A DNA stretch of 12,541 nt from Desulfarculales bacterium UBA702 (GTDB lineage Bacteria; Desulfobacterota; Syntrophobacteria; Syntrophobacterales; Syntrophobacteraceae), in contig DBMI01000100.1 in assembly GCA_002298165.1 (NCBI GenBank), forward strand, positions 2,103 through 14,643, read 5' to 3'. The notes below the pieces were generated by a model, which saw only the letters and a list, made by a program, of their open reading frames with translations, did not search any database and was not told where the DNA came from. The translations under genes were made by a program, and so were the position numbers. Positions 1-7,140 of the stretch are shown here, piece after piece. Positions within the stretch are counted from its first letter, which is position 1, and every line of letters starts with the position of its first letter.

Positions 1-3
1 TAG

Positions 4-162
4 CATAGCCCCTTGTGGGCGTTGGAGAAATTGGACGGGCACAGGGCCTTAAGCTACATCAACTTGAACGCGATTGGTATTACAGGCCTTGATGAAGCAA
101 ATCTACTCGCTGCAAATGAGTATCTTCACAAGAAGTGCTTGATGAACATCGAAAAGATTTGA
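4..162 (+). pseudogene. C-terminal fragment of an unrecognised protein (remnant or gene tail)
   Basis: A plus-strand reading frame runs from the window edge to a TGA at 160-162. It gives about 52 residues with a protein-like composition (starts HSPLWALEKLDG, contains LNAIGITGLDEANLLAANEY, ends MNIEKI). The same frame holds a TAG at bases 1-3 and there is no plausible start codon with a ribosome binding site after it. It is therefore either the broken end of a gene lying to the left or chance coding. I recognise no family. Downstream (163-321) I see no gene and no clear terminator; the next gene is convergent from the other strand. Confidence 0.22.
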
Positions 163-321
163 AATGAAAGTGTGGCGAAAGTCGTTCAACAGGGCTATTT
201 TTTCCTGAACCAGGCGACAGGCTTTCCATTGATTTTTGAGGGGAAGTGCGGCAGGGAATCATTACAGACAAGGAAAAGGGACCGCGTCGTTAGAACCCGT
301 GTTGTTCTGCGCCCTCCGAGG

Positions 322-1701
322 TTAAAGAGGAAAAAACACCCGGAAAACCGTTCCTTCCCCCGGCGAACTTGCTACAGTTATATCCCCATTGTGAGCTTTA
401 ACTATCCCGTGAGTTATCGGCAGCCCCAAACCGATACCTTCCCCCGAACGGCTATTCCCGCGGTAATAGCGCTCAAAAATATGAGGCATGTCCTTTTCCG
501 ATATCCCGGTGCCGGTGTCCGATACAGTGAGGAGTACCCCGTTTTGTTCGCGGTCCCGGCTGACGCTAAGGTCGATTCGCCCGCCGCTCGGAGTGTACTT
601 TAGTGCATTATCCACTAGATTGGCCAGCATTTGGCTGAGCCGGGCGCGGTCCCCTTCCAGGGTCGTTTCTGAAGATACCGATGCCTTGAGAAGAATTCCT
701 CTGCTCAAGGCAACAGGCTCGAAGCTTTGGACTATGTCGCGCGCTATTTCATCAATTGATACCTGTTCGAGGCGTAATGCGAGTGCTCCGCTTTCAGCTT
801 CAGCCGCGTCGAACGTAGTGTCGATCAGGTCCAGCAAACGATCAAGCTGTTCGATAACCTTGTAGAGCGCAATCTGGTACTCATCAGGCCCACGCCTGGA
901 ACTCAAAGTTACTTCAACCATGCCCCGGATTCCCGTTATCGGAGTCCGCAGATCGTGAGTGAGTCCCTCTGTCGCATTTCGAAGCCCCTCAACCAGTGTG
1001 TCAATACGATCCAGCATACCGTTGAAAGAGACGGCCAATTGGTCCACTTCGGTTCCGCTGCCCGAAAAAGGAACCCTCCGGCCCATGGGACGGCCGGTAA
1101 TCTCGGAGGCGGCTTGAGTCATCTTCCGAATAGGGGAAAGAGCACGCCTCGCCATAAAATTGCCGGCGCATACCGCAAGCAATAAGGCCAAAACAGCGAC
1201 TTTCAGAAGATCTCTTGAAAATTGTCTCATCCAGACTTCATGATCGAGGACTCTCAGACCAACCTGAAAAACAGAGCCATCAGAGAGCAGTCCATAAGTT
1301 ACCCTCACAGGCGGTCCATCACCGAGGTCAAATTCTTCAGGGTATTTGTGATCGGCTGGGGATTTTGCCTTGCCTATGTAGCTAAATGGCACCTGGAGGA
1401 GATTTACGGATCCAATTTCGTAAACAATGGTGCCTTTCGAATCAGCAATACGCCCGAAAAATCGTCCATCTCCGGATGCCTCTTCCTTTTGGAGTTGCCG
1501 GCGTGCGCCCTCAATACCACCCTCGGCATACTCCATGTGGACCTCACTAAAGTCGTCTTCGAGTTGAGCATCCGTCCACCGATGGAAATGATAACTCATG
1601 AGTCCGTAAAAAGTTCCGAAAACAGCCAGAAAACAAAGACCGAAGACTCCAGCATACCAGAGCGTCAGAAGCCCTGCCATGCTACGATGAAATTTCATCA
1701 T
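322..1701 (-). CDS. HAMP-domain sensor histidine kinase
   Basis: Inner-membrane sensor kinase that autophosphorylates a histidine and passes the phosphate to the response regulator encoded just upstream. Of 459 residues, 9-35 form a first membrane helix, about 40-162 a periplasmic sensing region, and 165-185 a second helix. HAMP follows (about 184-236). The HisKA H-box has His249 in LTHDLRTPITG. The ATPase domain shows the N box (NLVDNALKYT, 361-370), G1 (DTGTGI, 395-400), F box (IFERYYRG) and G2 (GIGLGLPI, 422-429). All catalytic motifs are intact. The gene overlaps the regulator by 20 nt. GGAGG sits 2 nt before the first ATG and 5 nt before the next one at 1698, so the second Met is the likelier start. 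The arrangement resembles heavy-metal-type (CusS/CopS-like) kinases, but the ligand cannot be read from sequence. No clear terminator follows. Confidence 0.95.
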   Translation of the reverse strand: MMKFHRSMAGLLTLWYAGVFGLCFLAVFGTFYGLMSYHFHRWTDAQLEDDFSEVHMEYAEGGIEGARRQLQKEEASGDGRFFGRIADSKGTIVYEIGSVNLLQVPFSYIGKAKSPADHKYPEEFDLGDGPPVRVTYGLLSDGSVFQVGLRVLDHEVWMRQFSRDLLKVAVLALLLAVCAGNFMARRALSPIRKMTQAASEITGRPMGRRVPFSGSGTEVDQLAVSFNGMLDRIDTLVEGLRNATEGLTHDLRTPITGIRGMVEVTLSSRRGPDEYQIALYKVIEQLDRLLDLIDTTFDAAEAESGALALRLEQVSIDEIARDIVQSFEPVALSRGILLKASVSSETTLEGDRARLSQMLANLVDNALKYTPSGGRIDLSVSRDREQNGVLLTVSDTGTGISEKDMPHIFERYYRGNSRSGEGIGLGLPITHGIVKAHNGDITVASSPGEGTVFRVFFPL

Positions 1702-2389
1702 CCCCTCCGATCATGTATCCTGCTCCGCGAATTGTCTTCAAAAGTTGTGGCCTTTCGGGATGCTCTATCCTTTCCCTCAGCCGGCATATATGGACGTCCA
1801 CCAGATTGGTCGACGGGTTGAACTGGTACTTCCAGACATGTAGCAGGATCTGCTTGCGGGTTACTATCCGGCCGCTGTTTCGAACGAGGTATTCAAGCAG
1901 GCTGAACTCCTGAGGCTTGAGACTGATTTCTTCCCGGCCTCGGAATACCTGCCGATTAAGAAGATCAATGACCAGATCTGATACTTCTAATCGGGTAAGT
2001 TCGAGACCCTTCCTTGTACGCCTGATGAGACTGTGAATGCGGGCGAGGAGTTCAGAAAAGGCAAAGGGTTTGATAAGATAGTCATCACCTCCCTTGTGCA
2101 GGCCCAGCACCCGATCGCTCAGGCTTCGCCTGGCACTCAGAATGAGGATGGGAGTGTTAACGTTCCGGCCTCTCAAGCATTCCAGGATCTGAATCCCATC
2201 TATCTCAGGGAGCATCAGGTCAAGTATTATAGCGTCATAAGCCGATTCTATGCCTTTTGAGAGCCCTTCACGACCATCGCGTGCCACGTCGACGCTAAAC
2301 CCGGCTTCAGTCAGCCCCTGAATAAGGAAATCGGTGATTTGCTTGTCGTCCTCGACTACCAGGAGATGTCCCGCATCCATGCTTTTCAT
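1682..2389 (-). CDS. OmpR/PhoB-family response regulator
   Basis: Cytoplasmic transcription factor partnered with the overlapping histidine kinase. The receiver domain (about 8-120) has the acidic pair Asp14-Asp15 (VVEDD), phospho-acceptor Asp57 in LDLMLP, Ser85 at the switch Thr/Ser position, and Lys107 in LIKPF. The C-terminal winged helix (about 135-230) has the typical LKPQEFSLLEYLV, VDVHICRLR and TIRGAGYM segments. Length (235) is normal for the family. An internal Met at residue 4 could also start the protein, but only the first ATG has a purine-rich GGGAAA about 10 nt upstream. It leads a two-gene operon and probably controls its own transcription through a palindrome at the promoter. 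Regulon unknown. Confidence 0.96.
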   Translation of the reverse strand: MKSMDAGHLLVVEDDKQITDFLIQGLTEAGFSVDVARDGREGLSKGIESAYDAIILDLMLPEIDGIQILECLRGRNVNTPILILSARRSLSDRVLGLHKGGDDYLIKPFAFSELLARIHSLIRRTRKGLELTRLEVSDLVIDLLNRQVFRGREEISLKPQEFSLLEYLVRNSGRIVTRKQILLHVWKYQFNPSTNLVDVHICRLRERIEHPERPQLLKTIRGAGYMIGGDDEISS

Positions 2390-2466
2390 AATTCATTTCC
2401 CGATATTGTGGTTATACGGGCCGAACTCGCCATTGACCGACGAGCAGCCTAAGGTGCTGATCTTTC

Positions 2467-2481
2467 CTCATTATTAATGAG
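2467..2481. promoter_or_regulatory. Palindromic operator candidate over the -10 box
   Basis: CTCATTATTAATGAG is a perfect 15-bp palindrome (7-bp arms, 1-bp centre) overlapping the -10 hexamer of the two-component promoter. Its core ATTATTAAT recurs at 2522-2530. Position and symmetry suit an autoregulatory site. Metal-type OmpR regulators such as CusR/CopR are known to bind inverted boxes, but binding here is inference. Confidence 0.35.
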
Positions 2482-2498
2482 AATATAGCAATTCGCAA
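2470..2498 (-). promoter_or_regulatory. Probable promoter of the response regulator-kinase operon
   Basis: On the minus strand TTGCGA (2498-2493) lies 17 nt before AATAAT (2475-2470), five of six matches to the -10 consensus and four of six to the -35. Transcription would begin near 2463, leaving a leader of about 74 nt before the regulator ATG. Confidence 0.5.
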
Positions 2499-2605
2499 CA
2501 TGGGCTTGCACAACATGAACGATTATTAATTGAATGTACAATGGTTCCCGGTGTCGATCCTACTTATCATTCCATATGACATTACCCAGTAGGTGCTAAC
2601 GGTGA

Positions 2606-2617
2606 ATTGCCGGCAAT
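2606..2617. repeat. 12-bp perfect palindrome upstream of receiver gene
   Basis: ATTGCCGGCAAT reads the same on both strands and lies about 43-100 bp before the two possible starts of the stand-alone receiver gene. It could be an operator or a chance palindrome. Apart from this and the promoter elements, I see nothing else in 2390-2659. Confidence 0.2.
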
Positions 2618-2707
2618 GGATTCTCAGTCGGAAGCTCCTGCCGCCAGGGAAAGAATTGCTTGGGATTCTCGAACCGGCTGCTCACAAAATTGAAAGATCC
2701 TGAAATT

Positions 2708-3148
2708 ATGGAGCCTTATAGGATTTTGATATCAGTCAGCCGCCTGGTGCTTTGTAAGAAGGTGAAGAAGACTATCCTGAGTTCCTCGGTGGATATAGTC
2801 GGCGAAACGGGTGACGAACTCGAATGCCTCTACTTGGTGAACAAGCTAAAACCGGATCTGGTGATCCTTGATGCAGAATTAGGCGGTGACAGTGGGATTA
2901 AAGCGCTAACGGAAATTAAACGAAACGACTGCAAAATCAAAGTCGTGCTCATTATGAGCATAGTAAAGCCGAATATGCCCTCTTTCTTTTTCGGGGCTGA
3001 CGGCTTTATTTTGAAGAACTCTCTTGAGGAACTCCCCCAGGCAATCGAAGAAATCCGAAACGGTGGGATTTATATGTCACGGTCTATTAGGGAGAAGGTC
3101 CTGGGGTGGAGGAAAAATCAGTGCCGGGCACAAGAGCAAAAACGGTAA
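2708..3148 (+). CDS. Stand-alone receiver-like protein, degenerate acidic pocket, no output domain
   Basis: The product resembles the receiver half of NarL/FixJ regulators: YRILI strand, LKPDLVILDAELGG with the putative phospho-acceptor Asp, and GADGFILKN with the conserved Lys, then the usual GGIYMSRSIREKVL linker. The acidic pair that binds magnesium (normally DD after the first strand) is replaced by Val-Ser, and the switch Thr position reads Met-Ser. Phosphorylation is therefore doubtful. The protein ends just where a LuxR-type helix-turn-helix would begin, so it is a receiver-only protein or a truncated regulator. I chose ATG 2708, which puts Met-Glu-Pro just before the first strand. A TTG at 2660, nine nt after AGGGA, would add 16 residues and is a serious alternative. 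It is divergent from the two-component operon; a link to it is unproven. Confidence 0.72.
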   Translation: MEPYRILISVSRLVLCKKVKKTILSSSVDIVGETGDELECLYLVNKLKPDLVILDAELGGDSGIKALTEIKRNDCKIKVVLIMSIVKPNMPSFFFGADGFILKNSLEELPQAIEEIRNGGIYMSRSIREKVLGWRKNQCRAQEQKR

Positions 3149-3294
3149 AACAATAATCGGCCGGAGAAACGATCCTCGCCATAAATGACTGAGGCGGGAG
3201 AGACTGCCGAATCGATAAAACATCGGATGTGCTCGGAAAATTAACTGCCAAAAAAATGCAAAATGCCATTGAATCCTCACACGGTCCTCACATT

Positions 3295-3326
3295 AAAAAA
3301 ACGCTGAGCCGGCCGGAGGCTGGCTC
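3295..3326 (-). terminator. Rho-independent terminator of the autotransporter gene
   Basis: Bases 3306-3314 (GAGCCGGCC) pair with 3318-3326 (GGCTGGCTC) around a 3-nt loop, with one imperfect pair on the minus strand. Read on the minus strand the hairpin is followed after 4 nt by seven T residues (3301-3295). It lies 31 bp past the autotransporter stop. On the plus strand a weaker run of four T follows at about 3337-3340, so it may also stop transcription from the receiver gene. Confidence 0.6.
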
Positions 3327-3356
3327 GATCCGGCGGTTTTCTGATCTCCTCCGCTA

Positions 3357-5828
3357 TCAAAACTCCCATTTTAATCCGCCGCTGATATAGTGTGCGCTCC
3401 AGTCGGAGCGGCCCACCTCGGCGCTGTAGTCAATCCGGAATCTAAGGTCCTTGCGGGTCAGAAGGGTTACATCAAAACCGACTACCCCGAAGTCGCGCCC
3501 CAGATTCGCTGAGGTGAAGGTGAAAACCGGCCCTAGACCGCTCTGTGAGAAGCGGGCGTCAGTTGTTCCGCTGTCCGAGAATTCATGATGGTAGGTGGCG
3601 TGGATTTGGGGGACCAGGGCGAAATTGTTGAACGACAGGGGAAGGGCCAGTCTTGCCCCTACCCCGGATTGCAGCGAATCCACGTCACGCGAATCGACGA
3701 TTAGGTTAAGGGAATCGGCGCCGTTTTCGGTAAATCCGTCCAGCCACAGCCTCGCATAGCTCAGGGAAGCCATAGGGGTCAGCACCGCGGGGCCAAGCCC
3801 CAAGTCATAGCCTGCTTCGGTATAAGCGTTGAAGAGGTGGCCGTCGGGTGAACTTGTCGCCCTGCGGACAATATCTCCGAACCGGATGTCACGATCCAGT
3901 TCCAACATGCTGAGCGAATAGCCAAGCGAGCCGTAAACGTAGAAGGGGCTTGGCATATATGCAGCATATAGCGTAATAGGCCAGGTATTTGCCGACAGGC
4001 TTCCTCCTGAGTCGTGAAAATCGGCGCTGGTATGGCTGTAGCCGGTCGCAAGCCCGACCAGCACGTCGTCGCGGACCCGGTAATCGACCCCGGCCAAGAA
4101 CCCGGCAATTGTAAAATCATATCCGGTCTGATCGGCCGTCGAGCTTCTGCCGCCGAAAATCACGGCCGGTTCGAGATAAATGCCTGTTTTAATACCTCGA
4201 TTGCCCTCGCCAAGCCACAATCCGGGAAAATCCGAGTCTCCCGCGCCGGTCAAAGCCCAGTGATTAATCGTGTTGCTAATATCAAGATAGCCGGGAAGCG
4301 TAGCGGGCGGGCAGTATTCGGGATCGTTATGCCTTAGATCGGTGATCCTTCTCGACAGCACCCTCTTCTGGAAATTTGAGCCGGCAAAAACCAAATCGGG
4401 AATAGCGCTCGCTTTTTCAGCCGATATCTGCTTAAGCGCATTCGAGACAGCACCGGCGGTCGGCAAATTATCGATTGCGTTGAGTGCGGTATTGAAATCA
4501 CCGGTTGCCGTTCCGGCGAGTGCATTCAGCGCTGTTCCCACGGCGGTCAGATTTGGAGTTAAACTGAGTGCGGAGTTGGTGTAGTTCCTGGCGAGCGTAA
4601 GATCGACCGCATATAGGCCGTAAACCGGCTGCCAAAAGAGTGTCGGCGTCAAATTCCGGCCAATGATGGTTTCGAAGGTTCCAGTAACTCCGCCGCTTGC
4701 CGTGATGATGTCCGCAAATACCTGGTTCGCGGCCGGCACATATCCGTTCAGGAGCACGGGTCTAAGCGAGCCACCAAGGACCGCGGTCCCGGGTGTTCCA
4801 GTTACAAAAAGCCTACCGCAGCTGTTTGCTCCGGAAATATCGATCTCGAGTTCGCCGCCCGATCCCTGGCTGTAGCTCCCCAAGACGCTCAGAGCGCCCG
4901 TCGGGCAGCCCGGCCTGAAGGCGCCACTGTTTGTAACCTGGCCGGTGATGCTGCCGGTCCCTGAAACCACCCCCGTCGAACCGTTGATAAACCCTCCGCT
5001 CGCAATGACATTGCCGGCGATCACCATCTCGGCATGGTTGTTCAGGGACCCGTCCACCGAAAGGGTCCCGCCCGTCTGTTTGAATGTGCCACTCAAAAGA
5101 GAAAACGTCCCGGCATCGAGCACACCGCCGGACATGATATATGCGCCGCTGCCCCCCGAATTTCCGCCAATAACTACTTCATTTGCAGTGTTCGTTCCGT
5201 CTGTCTGGAAAAATTTCCCGGAACCCGAGCAGCCGATGTATTCCTTATCCGCCCTGAGATTTCCTCCGCCAAGGCTGTATTCGCCGGAGCTTCCGCTGTA
5301 GTATCCGATATAGAGAAAACCATTTACCTGGTTTGAGCCGCCGGTCTGCCTGAAAATCCCATAGCCCTTTTCGCCAATAAATTCATTGCCGGCCGAAACA
5401 CTCCCGCCGGCCAGATTATATGTGCCTGAGCCACCGACCAAGCAGCCGAGACGCAGATTGCCGGAAACCGTATTGCCGCCCCCGCTCTGGTTGATTATCC
5501 CGCTTCCCGAGCGACCTATTAATTCCTCGGAAGTTGAAAGCGCGCCGCCTCCGAAGTTGTAGGTCCCGCTGCTGCCGGCCATATAGCCCAGATAAAGCGC
5601 ATCCGACGAATTTTTCCCGGACCCGTGATAAAAAGTCCCCGAGGCGGAATATCCAATATATTCGTTTGCGTAGCTGATGTCAGGCTGACCGTCGAATGAA
5701 TAGCTCGCGCCATCGTCGGTCGTGTGGTCTTCCGCGTCTGACATGCAGGGGAAAAGAAAGAATACAAACAGCGGGGCCACCCTCAGGAATACATAAACAC
5801 ACTTTTTTCCGGTCTTTTGGAGATTCAT
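3357..5828 (-). CDS. Autotransporter (type Va) with T5SS/PEP-CTERM-type repeat passenger
   Basis: Surface protein that exports its own N-terminal passenger through a C-terminal outer-membrane barrel. Starting at the ATG at 5828 it has about 823 residues. That ATG has AAGGA five nt upstream. The ATG at 5852 lacks a site and would bury the signal peptide. The signal peptide is basic then hydrophobic (VFLRVAPLFVFFLFP), cleaving near SDA. The passenger holds four ~46-residue repeats (about residues 55-240 from this start), each with an E(Y/F/L)IG half and a (L/V)xIGxxxGSSGTYxxGGG half, plus a partial fifth. This is the pattern of the T5SS/PEP-CTERM-associated repeat, predicted to form a beta-helix. 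A linker (about 395-510) leads to the barrel (about 540-823), ending in Trp-Glu-Phe as outer-membrane barrels do. No protease triad or obvious adhesin motif was seen; role at the surface unknown. Confidence 0.92.
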   Translation of the reverse strand: MNLQKTGKKCVYVFLRVAPLFVFFLFPCMSDAEDHTTDDGASYSFDGQPDISYANEYIGYSASGTFYHGSGKNSSDALYLGYMAGSSGTYNFGGGALSTSEELIGRSGSGIINQSGGGNTVSGNLRLGCLVGGSGTYNLAGGSVSAGNEFIGEKGYGIFRQTGGSNQVNGFLYIGYYSGSSGEYSLGGGNLRADKEYIGCSGSGKFFQTDGTNTANEVVIGGNSGGSGAYIMSGGVLDAGTFSLLSGTFKQTGGTLSVDGSLNNHAEMVIAGNVIASGGFINGSTGVVSGTGSITGQVTNSGAFRPGCPTGALSVLGSYSQGSGGELEIDISGANSCGRLFVTGTPGTAVLGGSLRPVLLNGYVPAANQVFADIITASGGVTGTFETIIGRNLTPTLFWQPVYGLYAVDLTLARNYTNSALSLTPNLTAVGTALNALAGTATGDFNTALNAIDNLPTAGAVSNALKQISAEKASAIPDLVFAGSNFQKRVLSRRITDLRHNDPEYCPPATLPGYLDISNTINHWALTGAGDSDFPGLWLGEGNRGIKTGIYLEPAVIFGGRSSTADQTGYDFTIAGFLAGVDYRVRDDVLVGLATGYSHTSADFHDSGGSLSANTWPITLYAAYMPSPFYVYGSLGYSLSMLELDRDIRFGDIVRRATSSPDGHLFNAYTEAGYDLGLGPAVLTPMASLSYARLWLDGFTENGADSLNLIVDSRDVDSLQSGVGARLALPLSFNNFALVPQIHATYHHEFSDSGTTDARFSQSGLGPVFTFTSANLGRDFGVVGFDVTLLTRKDLRFRIDYSAEVGRSDWSAHYISGGLKWEF

Positions 5829-5852
5829 CCCAATCCTTCCACGCATTATCAT

Positions 5853-6307
5853 GATGTTGGATGATCAATGAAAGTTGAAGTGAAACTGGTTGATATATTT
5901 CGACTAATGTTTCAGCCAACTTGGCGATTGGGAGCTCTTGGTGTCTCTCATGGGATGATAATACTTCTGCCAAGCCTTGGCACTCGCGGACTGGAGCAAA
6001 AATGAGGTACCAATTAAAAGGAGTTCCGGGATGCATCCACGAGTCCAATCGTGGACTTCTTTGATATGACAGACCGACAGACCTGTGCTTCGCACCCCGG
6101 CAACGAATTGCCGGTGCGATCCGCGGGACCGAGCAGGGCGCGAACCGAAGACCAATAAATTGTTGATACCTTTCAGGAGAAGAATTACCTTTTTCCCGCA
6201 AGATTTTTCTTCACACATTAGTCTGAGCGGGTGGCTGCGATGAGAAGGTGTTCCTTTTTTTAAAGATTAATGGCCTGAGTGTAGTCGCTAAATGCAGGGG
6301 ATATGTC
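5853..6307. other. Intergenic stretch with hairpins and a possible leader peptide
   Basis: No convincing gene on either strand: the open minus-strand frames here match no family I know. It contains a perfect 6-bp hairpin (CCACGA 6037-6042 with TCGTGG 6049-6054) and a stronger one (CGCA and CCGGCAA at 6091-6103 pairing with TTGCCGG and TGCG at 6108-6118, two-base bulge). On the plus strand AAGGAG lies 7 nt before an ATG at 6031 that opens a 12-codon frame (MHPRVQSWTSLI, stop at 6067-6069) spanning the first hairpin. A solitary GCGGGTGGC at about 6229 resembles the head of the REP family. Confidence 0.3.
5907..5934 (-). promoter_or_regulatory. Weak promoter candidate for the autotransporter
   Basis: On the minus strand, in the region upstream of the autotransporter, TTGGCT is followed after about 16 nt by TATATC, some 65-80 nt before the chosen start. 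Both boxes are only partial matches, so an activator or another promoter may be needed. Confidence 0.2.
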
Positions 6308-6577
6308 ATGGCTGACGACCTACTGACATTTGAGCTTGGTGCCGAAAACGATGAGCTTTTCATCCATGGAGACTCTCAAGGTCTTTATCGCCTCGCAAAG
6401 CTACTGGAAAGACTCGCTGCGGCAGCAGAAGAGTTCCCGCACGACCACCTTTTCACAAATGCATGGGGCGGCAGCGAACTATCGTCGGACCCTCAGGAGG
6501 AGAACCATAGCTGTTTGAACCACGTCAAGATCTATTGCTGGCCTGACAAAAGAGGCGCAGCACCGCATCGAAGATAA
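6308..6577 (+). CDS. Small Imm32-like (immunity-type) protein
   Basis: An 89-residue cytoplasmic protein, acidic and without membrane segments. The layout (a strand reading LTFELGAENDELFIHGD, a helix GLYRLAKLLERLAAAAEE, then DHLFTNAWGGSEL and a final NHVKIYCWP strand) resembles the Imm32 family of polymorphic-toxin immunity proteins from memory. That assignment is tentative. The start at 6308 has AGGGGA about 6 nt upstream. An upstream GTG at 6248 would add 20 residues but has no site. No toxin gene is next to it, so if the family call is right it is an orphan immunity gene. The next frame begins 5 nt after its stop, suggesting translational coupling. Confidence 0.6.
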   Translation: MADDLLTFELGAENDELFIHGDSQGLYRLAKLLERLAAAAEEFPHDHLFTNAWGGSELSSDPQEENHSCLNHVKIYCWPDKRGAAPHRR

Positions 6578-6582
6578 AATCT

Positions 6583-7089
6583 GTGCGGAATGATGAAGGG
6601 ACCTCGATAAAGTGCATCTTATATGGATTTGCAGCCCTGTTGCTCGGTATGGTCGTGCTTATGGATGGTGGAGTGAGATATTTCGGAGTGTTCCAGCCAG
6701 AGCGAACCCCAGGCATTTTGCTGTGCCCCCTGGGAGTGGTCCTCCTGATCGTAGGGTGCAGGCGCGTCTGGTCAGGTAATGATGATGAGGTTGGCAGTAG
6801 GCGGGATTCCGGGCGCGGAGCGCAGGAGTTACTGTCTTTCTGGCCTGCCCCAGCGCAAAAAGGGCCTGCGGAAAACCGCAAGCCCTTTTGGGGCGGTGCG
6901 ACTTCGATCAGATTGGTCCGAATTCTTCAGCATGTACCCGGCCTGGTCTTCCGAGCATCCGGCAGGGGGCCACAAGTCCGCCCTCCAGCATGGATATCGT
7001 GCAAACGTATTGGCGATGGCAATTGGCGCATCTGGCGAGCAGCCTTTGCGGGCGGTTATGCGCGACTTTTCCTTTTGACAGGACCTTAA
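6583..7089 (+). CDS. Doubtful small two-helix membrane protein, 3' half probably run-on
   Basis: The frame opens with GTG five nt after the Imm32-like gene. Its first ~65 residues look real: a helix (CILYGFAALLLGMVVLMDGG), a short loop, and a second helix (GILLCPLGVVLLIVGC). After residue ~70 the frame passes through a REP-like sequence (6797-6840), then a terminator hairpin (6857-6889), and then runs antisense to a better-supported minus-strand gene. The last ~95 residues are Arg/Pro-rich and unlike a folded domain. The likeliest reading is a ~70-residue membrane protein whose original stop was lost to repeat insertion. No function can be named. Confidence 0.35.
   Translation: MRNDEGTSIKCILYGFAALLLGMVVLMDGGVRYFGVFQPERTPGILLCPLGVVLLIVGCRRVWSGNDDEVGSRRDSGRGAQELLSFWPAPAQKGPAENRKPFWGGATSIRLVRILQHVPGLVFRASGRGPQVRPPAWISCKRIGDGNWRIWRAAFAGGYARLFLLTGP
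6797..6840 (+). repeat. Degenerate REP-like repeat (copy 1)
   Basis: GTAG head at 6797, then a shortened hairpin region and GGGCGCGGAGCGCAGGAG, followed by TACTGTCTTTC, all in the same order as the fuller copies at 10571 and 11478. The first half of the hairpin is eroded, so this is an old copy. It falls inside the doubtful membrane-protein frame. Confidence 0.55.
6857..6889. terminator. Bidirectional rho-independent terminator
   Basis: AAAAGGGC pairs with GCCCTTTT and, inside it, GCGG with CCGC around a four-A loop, with one C-A mismatch. Four T follow on the plus strand and five on the minus strand. It lies 18 bp past the stop of the minus-strand Cys-rich gene and downstream of the plus-strand Imm32-like gene, so it closes both convergent units. 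Confidence 0.75.
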
Positions 7090-7117
7090 ATCTTAGTCTT
7101 TGGCACTCGCATCTCAT
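6908..7117 (-). CDS. Small Cys-rich, zinc-ribbon-like protein
   Basis: A 69-residue basic protein with Cys at 3, 5, 30, 33, 39 and 52. Cys3-x-Cys5 with Cys30-x2-Cys33 would make a plausible four-cysteine zinc site, as in small zinc ribbons. The ATG at 7117 has a full AAGGAG 6 nt upstream. The frame stays open further upstream, but that part is antisense-like overlap with the DUF2325 gene. It starts 23 nt after the DUF2325 stop and ends 18 bp before a strong terminator, which together make a credible second gene of that operon. I recognise no family. Function could be RNA or metal handling, but nothing shows which. Confidence 0.5.
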   Translation of the reverse strand: MRCECQRLRFKVLSKGKVAHNRPQRLLARCANCHRQYVCTISMLEGGLVAPCRMLGRPGRVHAEEFGPI

Positions 7118-7140
7118 CTCCCTCTCCTTTGCTCCGCCGA

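Noticed and set aside
172..1821. Several plus-strand open frames across the kinase and regulator genes
   Set aside because: All are opposite intact two-component genes with full catalytic motifs and are low-quality translations.
3149..3300. Remnant of a LuxR-type helix-turn-helix after the receiver gene
   Set aside because: One frame gives NPHTVLTLKKTL, faintly like a recognition helix, but stops interrupt it and the preceding core does not match; too weak to call.
5680..6218. Two minus-strand frames of 104 and 173 codons upstream of the autotransporter
   Set aside because: No family resemblance; one overlaps the autotransporter signal-peptide region in another frame, and both cross hairpins. 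Kept only as a note on the intergenic stretch.
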